NCBI GenBank assembly: GCA_003485185.1
Contig: DNAS01000165.1
Coordinates: 2,654-18,792, forward strand
Length of the DNA: 16,139 nt
Source: Phycisphaerales bacterium
GTDB taxonomy: Bacteria; Planctomycetota; Phycisphaerae; SM23-33
Direction of reading: 5' to 3'
In this document: piece by piece, positions 7,061 to 12,794 of the stretch
How the letters are laid out: every line of letters begins with the position of its first letter
How positions within the stretch are numbered: the first letter of the stretch is position 1
Position numbers and translations under genes: made by a program
Notes under the pieces: generated by a model
The model's input: only the letters and a program-made list of their open reading frames with translations
Told to the model about the DNA's origin: nothing
Databases searched by the model: none

Positions 7061-7825
7061 ATGAACCTCAGGATCTTCCGGACGAAGGAGGAAGCGGGCG
7101 CTCGGGCGGCCGCGGACGGCGCGGCGGCGATCCGCGAGGCGATCGCGCAGCGCGGGCAGGCGAACATCGTCGTGGCGACCGGCATGTCGCAATTCGAGAT
7201 GCTGGAACACTTGGTGGCCGAACCCGACATCGACTGGTCTCGCGTCACCGCGTTCCATCTCGACGAATATGTCGGCCTGCCCATCACGCACCCGGCGTCG
7301 TTCCGACTGTACCTGTGGCGGCGGTTCGTCAGCCGCCTCCCGCTGCCCCTGCGGGCCTTCCACTACATCAACGGGGAGCAGGACGGGCAGGCGGAGGCCG
7401 AACGCGTCGGCAAGATCATCCGCAAGCACCCCATCGACGTGTCCTTCATCGGCATCGGCGAGAACGGGCACATCGCCTTCAACGATCCGCCGGCCGATTT
7501 CAAGACCCGGCGCCCTTACCTCGTGGTGGAGCTGGACGAAGCATGCCGCAGGCAGCAACTCGGAGAGGGCTGGTTCCCGACCCTTAACGACGTGCCCCTG
7601 CGGGCGATCAGCATGTCCGTCCGCCAGATTCTCGCGGCCGCAAAAATCATCTGCACCGTGCCCGACGCCCGCAAGGCCAAGGCGGTCCGCGACGCGGTCG
7701 AGGGCAGGGTCACGCGGAACGTGCCCGCGTCGATCCTTCAGAAGCATCCGCACTGCACGCTGTATCTGGACGAGCCGGCGGCGTCGATGCTGAGCGAAGC
7801 CGGCCGGGCAAAGAGCGGAACTTGA
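7061..7825 (+). CDS. nagB: Glucosamine-6-phosphate deaminase family protein
   Basis: 254 residues. The ATG at 7061 has an excellent GGAGGAG eight bases upstream; the frame extends further 5' but without this site. NagB converts glucosamine 6-phosphate to fructose 6-phosphate and ammonia. Family marks: HLDEYVGLP (67-74, Asp68 the general base position), GIGENGHIAFNDP (131-143), MSVRQIL, and a C-terminal ILQKHPHCTLYLDEPAAS. It departs from well-studied NagB where E. coli has Asp141-Gly-His143 and Glu148: here these are Asn135-Gly-His137 and Asp142. This ENGHIAFNDP form belongs to a divergent branch, so substrate or mechanism may differ slightly. The stop overlaps the nagA start by one base (TGATG), giving translational coupling. 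Together with the divergent regulator it forms an amino-sugar catabolic unit. Confidence 0.87.
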   Translation: MNLRIFRTKEEAGARAAADGAAAIREAIAQRGQANIVVATGMSQFEMLEHLVAEPDIDWSRVTAFHLDEYVGLPITHPASFRLYLWRRFVSRLPLPLRAFHYINGEQDGQAEAERVGKIIRKHPIDVSFIGIGENGHIAFNDPPADFKTRRPYLVVELDEACRRQQLGEGWFPTLNDVPLRAISMSVRQILAAAKIICTVPDARKAKAVRDAVEGRVTRNVPASILQKHPHCTLYLDEPAASMLSEAGRAKSGT

Positions 7826-8736
7826 TGGGCTACTTCGATCTCCAGGTCAACGGGTACGGCGGAGTCGATTTCAACCAGGACGACCTGTCCGCCGACGATC
7901 TGCACCGCGCGTGCGAGCACCTTCGCGCCGACGGCGTGGACGGCGTTCTGGTGACGATCGTCTCCGAGCATCTCGACCGCATGTGCGCTCGCCTGCGACG
8001 GGTGGTCGATCTGCGGCAGCGCGACCCGCTGGTTTCCGAGGTGGTGGCGGGGCTTCATATCGAGGGCCCGTTCCTGAGCGGGATTGACGGCTATCGCGGA
8101 GCCCATCCGGCCGACGCGGTCCATCCCGCCGACCTGGCCCAGGCGCAGCGCCTCGTCGAGGCGGCCGGCGGCCTGGCGAAGATCGTCACTCTCGCTCCGG
8201 AACTCGACGCGGGCCAGCGCGTGATCCGCTGGCTGGTCGGGCAGGGAATCGTCGTCTCCGCCGGGCACTGCAATCCGTCCGGCGAGGAACTGGACGCGGC
8301 GCTGGACGCGGGACTGTCGATGTTCACGCACTTGGGCAACGGCTGCCCCATGCTTTTGCCCCGCCACGAGAACATCGTCCATCGCGTGCTGAGCCGCGCG
8401 GACCGCCTGTGGATCGGTTTCATCGCCGACGGCGTGCACGTGGAGATCGAGGCGCTGCGGCACTACCTCCAGTGGGCGGGAATCGAGCATTCCTTCGTGG
8501 TCACCGACGCCATCGCGCCGGCCGGGCTCGGTCCGGGGCGCTACCGCATCTCCCGGTGGGACATTCAGATCGGCGAGGAACTTGCGGCCCGCTCGCCCGA
8601 CGGGACGCACCTTCTCGGTTCGGCCTGCACGATGAAGCGGAGCGAGACGAACCTGACCGACCATGTCGGCCTCAGCGCCATCGACGCGCACCGCCTGCTC
8701 TGCGTCAATCCCCGCCGCGCGATCGGCTTGGCCTGA
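7825..8736 (+). CDS. nagA: N-acetylglucosamine-6-phosphate deacetylase, short form
   Basis: 303 residues against about 380 in E. coli NagA, which removes acetate from N-acetylglucosamine 6-phosphate to feed NagB. All recognisable active-site motifs are there: FDLQVNGYGGVDF (4-16), HIEGPF with metal ligand Glu80, SAGHCN with His148, THLGNG with His169, IADGVHV with His205, and VTDA with catalytic Asp228. What is missing is outside the barrel: about 55 N-terminal residues and about 35 C-terminal ones that together make the small beta-sandwich domain. The N-terminus cannot be extended because nagB occupies it, and the end is natural (LCVNPRRAIGLA, stop then a second in-frame TAG). It looks like a bare TIM barrel and probably works, but its preferred substrate is uncertain. 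Confidence 0.87.
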   Translation: MGYFDLQVNGYGGVDFNQDDLSADDLHRACEHLRADGVDGVLVTIVSEHLDRMCARLRRVVDLRQRDPLVSEVVAGLHIEGPFLSGIDGYRGAHPADAVHPADLAQAQRLVEAAGGLAKIVTLAPELDAGQRVIRWLVGQGIVVSAGHCNPSGEELDAALDAGLSMFTHLGNGCPMLLPRHENIVHRVLSRADRLWIGFIADGVHVEIEALRHYLQWAGIEHSFVVTDAIAPAGLGPGRYRISRWDIQIGEELAARSPDGTHLLGSACTMKRSETNLTDHVGLSAIDAHRLLCVNPRRAIGLA

Positions 8737-8808
8737 TAGCGAGGCGTCTGCCTTGTCGGGGGGGGGGAAACCGAAAATGCACACCGCGAGCGCCTCTGCA
8801 GCTCGTCC

Positions 8809-8837
8809 TTGACGGCCGCTCCCTACCGGGCTAGAGT
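8809..8837 (+). promoter_or_regulatory. Promoter-like element, distal, upstream of tRNA-Thr
   Basis: TTGACG (8809-8814), 17 bases, TAGAGT (8832-8837): five of six and four of six consensus matches at optimal spacing. It would start a transcript near 8844, about 75 bases ahead of the tRNA. Confidence 0.6.
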
Positions 8838-8871
8838 GAACGAGTATGAGTGCAGGCCCAACGGCGAAAAG

Positions 8872-8900
8872 TTGACCGGGGCCTGGACCGAGTTTCAATT
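8872..8900 (+). promoter_or_regulatory. Promoter-like element, proximal, upstream of tRNA-Thr
   Basis: TTGACC (8872-8877), 17 bases, TCAATT (8895-8900). The -35 is good and the -10 weak (three of six). Its distance to the tRNA (19 bases from the -10) matches that of the tRNA-Leu promoter in this window (18 bases), which favours it. The two elements may act in tandem. Confidence 0.4.
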
Positions 8901-8919
8901 CCCGGCCTGGAAGCGACTT

Positions 8920-8991
8920 GCCAGCGTAGCTCAACGGTAGAGCACCGCTTTTGTAAAGCGGTGGTTGTGGGTTCGATTCCCACCGCTGGCT
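8920..8991 (+). tRNA. tRNA-Thr (anticodon TGT)
   Basis: Complete 72-base cloverleaf: acceptor GCCAGCG (8920-8926) pairs with CGCTGGC (8984-8990), discriminator T at 8991. The D stem is GCTC/GAGC with loop AACGGTA. The anticodon stem CCGCT/AGCGG holds loop TTTGTAA with TGT at 8952-8954. The T stem GTGGG/CCCAC holds loop TTCGATT. CCA is not encoded. It reads threonine ACA codons and, with wobble, others in the box. It lies 125 bases before the dehydratase-like gene, with no terminator seen between, so read-through into that operon is possible. Confidence 0.97.
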
Positions 8992-9116
8992 TTGGAGGCA
9001 ATCTGGACGTCCCGCTGCCGCATCGGAGAACCCGGGGGGTGAAACCTCTTCCGAATCAAGGCGGTTTTGCGGTATCCTTATGCGCCTTCCGAACAAAGGA
9101 ACGAGGTTCGCAATCT

Positions 9117-10415
9117 GTGAAGACGACGGAGACCCAAGAAACCCCCGGCGCGTTGGCGGGGCGGACGTTGTGGATTCCCCGGATGACCTACGTCGGGGCG
9201 CGGATGGCGGCGGCAGTGTTCCGCTCCGTCGGCGTGGACGCCCGCATCACGCCGGCCTCCAACGAGCGGACGCTGGAGCTGGGCGGCCTGCACACCAGCG
9301 GCGATGAATGCTACCCGGAGAAGGTCACCATGGGCGACTTTCTGCGGGTTCTCGAGGCCGAGGACTTCGACCCGTCGCGCACGGCGTTTTTCATGCCGAC
9401 GGCGGAAGGTCCGTGCCGGTTCGGGCAGTATGCGCCTTACCTTCGGCAGGTGCTGCGGGAGCTGGGGCACGGCGATGTTCCGGTCGTCAGCCCGACGAGC
9501 AAGAACAGCTACGACGGCGTGACGGAGCACGGACGGGACATGGTGCGCCTGCTGTGGCGGGCGCTGGTCTCGGGCGACCTCCTGCACAAGATGCTGCTGA
9601 AGACGCGCCCGTATGAGACGCAGGCGGGCGCAGCTGACGCCGCCTACGAGCGGGGGATCGACCTGGTGGAGCGCGTGGTCGAGGCGCGGGGGCTCTCGAC
9701 GGCGGACCGCCTGGAGGCGCTGGTGGCGGCGCTGACGAAGGCCCGCGACGGGTTCCGGGCCGTCCCCGCGCGGTACACGAAGGGCAAACCGCTTATCGGC
9801 GTCGTCGGCGAGATATACTGCCGGCTCAACGAGTTCAGCAACCGCGACGCGGTCCGCCGGATCGAGGCGCACGGGGGCGAGGCCTGGTTGAGCGACGTGA
9901 GCGAGTGGGTCTGGTATACGAACTGGTCGCAGAAATCGCTGCTGAAGCGCGACGGGAAAACCTTCTCGTTGAGCATGGTGGGGGCGATCGTCAAGAACGC
10001 CGTCCAGAAGCGCGACGAGAAGCGCCTGCTGTCGCCGTTCGTGGACGAGTTCGTCGGGTATGAGGAGCCGCACGACGTTTACGAGGACGTGTTGCGCCCG
10101 GCCTGGCCGTACCTACCCGCCGACGGGGCGCTGGGGGAGATGGTCCTCTCGGTCGGAAAGGGCATCTACCTCCGCGGAAAGGGCGCCGACGGAATCATCG
10201 ACATCAGCCCGTTCTCCTGCATGAACGGCATCGTTTCCGAGGCGGTCTATCACGCCGTCTCCCGCGATTATGACGGGATTCCCATCCGCAACTTCTACTT
10301 CGACGCGTCCAGCTCGAACATGGACCGCGACCTGGACATTTTCATGGAGCTGGCGATTTCGTACCGCCGGCACAAGGGCCCGCCGAGACGGTATCCGAAG
10401 TATTTCGAGGAGTGA
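9117..10415 (+). CDS. 2-hydroxyacyl-CoA dehydratase/activase-related Fe-S protein (HgdB/DUF2229 type)
   Basis: 432 residues from the GTG at 9117, preceded by AAAGGAACGAGG; the frame runs back through the tRNA but that stretch cannot be coding. It belongs to the CoA-enzyme-activase-related group (COG3581/DUF2229-like), known from the later part of large fused activase-dehydratase proteins. Marks: HTSGDECYPEKVTMGDFL (Cys65), TAEGPCRFGQY (Cys100), PTSKNSYDG, GVVGEIYCRLNEFSN (Cys235) and ISPFSCMNG (Cys368). Cys65, Cys100 and Cys368 are the likely Fe-S ligands. Members take electrons from an ATP-driven activase for difficult reductions or dehydrations; here no BcrA/BadF-type ATPase domain is attached or adjacent. 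Larger relatives (PlsA/GeR) reduce glycerol esters to ethers in bacterial ether lipids. A radical SAM gene follows 42 bases later, then two more close genes, so it heads a probable operon. Reaction unknown. Confidence 0.82.
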   Translation: MKTTETQETPGALAGRTLWIPRMTYVGARMAAAVFRSVGVDARITPASNERTLELGGLHTSGDECYPEKVTMGDFLRVLEAEDFDPSRTAFFMPTAEGPCRFGQYAPYLRQVLRELGHGDVPVVSPTSKNSYDGVTEHGRDMVRLLWRALVSGDLLHKMLLKTRPYETQAGAADAAYERGIDLVERVVEARGLSTADRLEALVAALTKARDGFRAVPARYTKGKPLIGVVGEIYCRLNEFSNRDAVRRIEAHGGEAWLSDVSEWVWYTNWSQKSLLKRDGKTFSLSMVGAIVKNAVQKRDEKRLLSPFVDEFVGYEEPHDVYEDVLRPAWPYLPADGALGEMVLSVGKGIYLRGKGADGIIDISPFSCMNGIVSEAVYHAVSRDYDGIPIRNFYFDASSSNMDRDLDIFMELAISYRRHKGPPRRYPKYFEE

Positions 10416-10457
10416 CGGTTCGCCGTGGAACGACAGAGGGACATGGCAGGAAACTTG

Positions 10458-12308
10458 ATGGAATCCCCCGGCGCGAAGGCCGCGCTGCGGGTGGCTGCCT
10501 GCGCCCCGGTTGAGCTGGACGCCTTTCGCCGGTCGATGCGGCGGTTCGCGCGGCGCTACGCGGAGTTGCCCGTCGAGACGCGGGCGACGTGCCCGGCCTG
10601 CGGGCAGGTGGTGGACGCGACGTTCGAGCGGGCCGGCGGACAGGTGGTGCTGCGCTACCGTTGCGAACGCTGCGGTGAGTGGCGCGAGGCGCATCACGAC
10701 CGCATCTGGACGGATGTCGGGAGCGACTTTCCCGGCAGCGCCGCGCGGACGTTCCACGGCGCGCGCGTCCGCAGTGTGATCCGCCGCCTGCCCCGGACCG
10801 TCGAGACGCTCTGCCCGGAGTGCGGGGCGGTCGTCCTGGGGCGGTACTTCGTGCAGGGCGGCGCGGTGCACATCGAGAAGACCTGCCCTGAGCACGGCTA
10901 TTTCCGCGACTGCGTCAACTCCGACGCTCTGCTGTTCAGCAAGGCGTCGTGGTGGACGTTCGAGGAGCAGGCCGGCCAGCGATTCCCGCAGGTGGCCGGC
11001 ACGGGACACTGCCCGAGCGATTGCGGCCTGTGCCACCAGCACCTGTCCAGCCCGTGCCTGGCGCAGATCGACCTGACGAACCGCTGCAACATGCGATGCC
11101 CGGTCTGCTTCGCCAACGCGGGCGTATCGGGCTACGTGTGCCAGCCGGACTACGACGAGGTGGTCCGCCAGCTCCAGGCGTTGCGCGACCTGCGCCCGAT
11201 TCCATGCACGGCCATCCAGTTCACGGGCGGCGAGCCGACGGTGCACCCGGACTTCCTGAAGATCGTCTCGACCGCGCGGGAGATGGGCTTCTCGCACATC
11301 CAGATCGCCACAAACGGTCTGACGCTGGCGGACGAGTCGTTCACGCGACGGGCGGCAGCGGCGGGGCTGCACACGCTCTATCTCCAGTTCGACGGCGTGG
11401 GGGAGGAGGCGCATCACGCGACGCGCAATTACCCCGGCCTGTGGGAAAAGAAGCTCGCCTGCATCGAGAACTGCCGCAAGACCGGCCTGAAAATCTGCCT
11501 CGTGCCGACGATCCTCAAGGGCGTCAACGACGCGCAGGTGGGGGAGATCTTCCGCTTCGCCGTCGCCAACGTGGACGTCATCAGCGCGATCAGCTACCAG
11601 CCGGTGAGCTTCTCCGGGCGGATCGGGCACGAGCAGCGCGCGGCGCAACGGTATACGCTGGGCGACTTGGCGCACGACATCGCCGCGGCCTCGTCGGCCG
11701 TGCCGCTGCGGGACATGTACCCGCTGAGCATCGTCATGCCGTTAGCGCAGATTCTCGAGGCGCTGACGGGCAAGCCGAAGGTCCGCCCGAGTTGCCACCC
11801 CGACTGCGCGTTCGGCACGTATTTCCTGGTGTCCCCGGAGGGCAGGGCGGTTCCCTTCCCGCAGGTGATCAACGTGGAGGGGATGTTCTGGGAGATGAAT
11901 CGCATCGCCGCGCGGATTCGCCGGCGCGGGCGGGCGACGTGGCTGGACCGCTGGCGGACGTGGCGGATGTTCAAGCGGCACTTCTGCGCCGACCAGGTCC
12001 CGCCGGGGCTGACCCTGCGGCGGTTCGTCCGCTCGCTCCAGGGACTGGTGGACAAGAACGTCGGTCGCGGCGAGGGCGAGAAACTCACCTACAAGACCCT
12101 GCTGTGCGCGGGAATGCATTTCCAGGACCGGTACAACTACGACGTCGAGCGGGCCAAGCGATGCGTCATCCTCTACTCGACGCCGGGGGGAATTTTCCCC
12201 TTCTGCACGTACAACTGCGGGCCGCAATACCGCCTCCCGGTGGAGCGGGCATACGCCGAGAGCGGCGCGGGCGCGGCCCGGAACGAAAGGAAACACGATC
12301 ATGCGTAA
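10458..12308 (+). CDS. Radical SAM protein, COG1964/tetraether-lipid-synthase-like
   Basis: 616 residues from the ATG at 10458 (AGGA six bases upstream); an in-frame ATG at 10443 is possible but its GAGGG is too close. The radical SAM core begins with IDLTNRCNMRCPVCFAN, giving the CX3CX2C ligands Cys210, Cys214 and Cys217, followed by FTGGEPTVHPDF. Just before it, CPSDCGLC (Cys185, Cys189, Cys192) is a probable auxiliary cluster. Two N-terminal Cys modules precede this: Cys45/48/69/72 and Cys119/122/143 with His146. The C-terminal half has CHPDC (446, 450) and a tail with Cys569 and PFCTYNC (583, 587). This layout, including CPEHG and the PFCxYN tail, is that of COG1964, whose archaeal member Tes/GDGT-MAS (MJ0619) joins lipid tails. 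Overlap of 8 bases with the next gene implies coupled translation. Lipid substrate is inferred from homologues and the HgdB-type neighbour. Confidence 0.85.
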   Translation: MESPGAKAALRVAACAPVELDAFRRSMRRFARRYAELPVETRATCPACGQVVDATFERAGGQVVLRYRCERCGEWREAHHDRIWTDVGSDFPGSAARTFHGARVRSVIRRLPRTVETLCPECGAVVLGRYFVQGGAVHIEKTCPEHGYFRDCVNSDALLFSKASWWTFEEQAGQRFPQVAGTGHCPSDCGLCHQHLSSPCLAQIDLTNRCNMRCPVCFANAGVSGYVCQPDYDEVVRQLQALRDLRPIPCTAIQFTGGEPTVHPDFLKIVSTAREMGFSHIQIATNGLTLADESFTRRAAAAGLHTLYLQFDGVGEEAHHATRNYPGLWEKKLACIENCRKTGLKICLVPTILKGVNDAQVGEIFRFAVANVDVISAISYQPVSFSGRIGHEQRAAQRYTLGDLAHDIAAASSAVPLRDMYPLSIVMPLAQILEALTGKPKVRPSCHPDCAFGTYFLVSPEGRAVPFPQVINVEGMFWEMNRIAARIRRRGRATWLDRWRTWRMFKRHFCADQVPPGLTLRRFVRSLQGLVDKNVGRGEGEKLTYKTLLCAGMHFQDRYNYDVERAKRCVILYSTPGGIFPFCTYNCGPQYRLPVERAYAESGAGAARNERKHDHA

Positions 12309-12768
12309 GACGCTGACGGTGGCGATTGTGACGCTGGCGGCGCTGGCGGGCGGGTGCAAGCCGAAGGAAATGACCTCCCGCGCGATCAACACGATGACAG
12401 CCGACGGGCTCGAAGTGAGCATCGAGCTGCCGAAACGCGACTTCCGCAGCGGCGAGAGCTTCAACGTGATCGTCACGGCGCGGAACATCAGCGGCGGGCC
12501 TCTGGCGATCGAGGCGAGCAGCGCGGCGCCGGTCTGGCTGCGGCTGCACCGCCACGGCGCCATCGGGTACGACGAAATCCGCCGCTACCCGGAGGCGGTC
12601 GCGATGGTTTTGAGCACCTGGACGCTGGCGCCGAAGCAGGCCAGGACGTTCACGTATCGCCTGACCGTCGAGCCGGATTGGCCTCGCCACGAGTTGCTGC
12701 ACCTGACGGCGGAGGTGAACGGGCGGGCGAGCGCGGCGCCGGGAATCGCCATCCTTGTGCTGCCCTGA
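12301..12768 (+). CDS. Predicted lipoprotein with BsuPI-like beta domain
   Basis: 155 residues; AAAGGA lies ten bases before the ATG, and the start overlaps the preceding stop by 8 bases. A short signal peptide ends in ALAGGC, a slightly loose lipobox, making Cys19 the likely lipidated residue. The mature region resembles the BsuPI/intracellular-proteinase-inhibitor-like beta sandwich: a strand pair around VSIELPKRDFRSGESFNVIV (39-58), then ARNISGGPLAIEASS, and alternating hydrophobic strands up to the end (IAILVLP). Such domains are structural or binding modules, and the original inhibitor activity should not be assumed. It sits between two cytosolic radical SAM genes, which suggests that the pathway acts at or near the membrane. 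The family call is tentative; the lipoprotein signal and operon position are clearer. Confidence 0.72.
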   Translation: MRKTLTVAIVTLAALAGGCKPKEMTSRAINTMTADGLEVSIELPKRDFRSGESFNVIVTARNISGGPLAIEASSAAPVWLRLHRHGAIGYDEIRRYPEAVAMVLSTWTLAPKQARTFTYRLTVEPDWPRHELLHLTAEVNGRASAAPGIAILVLP

Positions 12769-12794
12769 CCTCGGGCACGAGCGCCGGAGCGAAG

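Noticed and set aside
6899..7753. N-terminal extension of the XylR-type regulator
   Set aside because: It overlaps nagB on the other strand and the promoter region; the ATG at 6898 has AAGGAG and gives the normal family length.
8700..8780. nagA as a frameshifted longer gene, perhaps at the poly-G run
   Set aside because: The stop precedes the G-run and is followed by a second in-frame stop. No missing NagA C-terminal strands appear in the other frames downstream.
8846..8875. Nine-codon leader ORF before tRNA-Thr
   Set aside because: It has no ribosome site, no Thr-codon run or attenuator structure, and is followed by a tRNA.
7738..9096. 452-codon open frame on the minus strand
   Set aside because: It is antisense to nagA and also runs across the tRNA-Thr gene; no domain is recognisable.
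8850..9116. N-terminal extension of the dehydratase-like gene
   Set aside because: The frame passes through the whole tRNA-Thr gene; the GTG at 9117 has an upstream ribosome site and the conserved region begins soon after.
10113..11675. 520-codon open frame on the minus strand
   Set aside because: It is antisense to the Tes-like radical SAM gene, with biased shadow composition.
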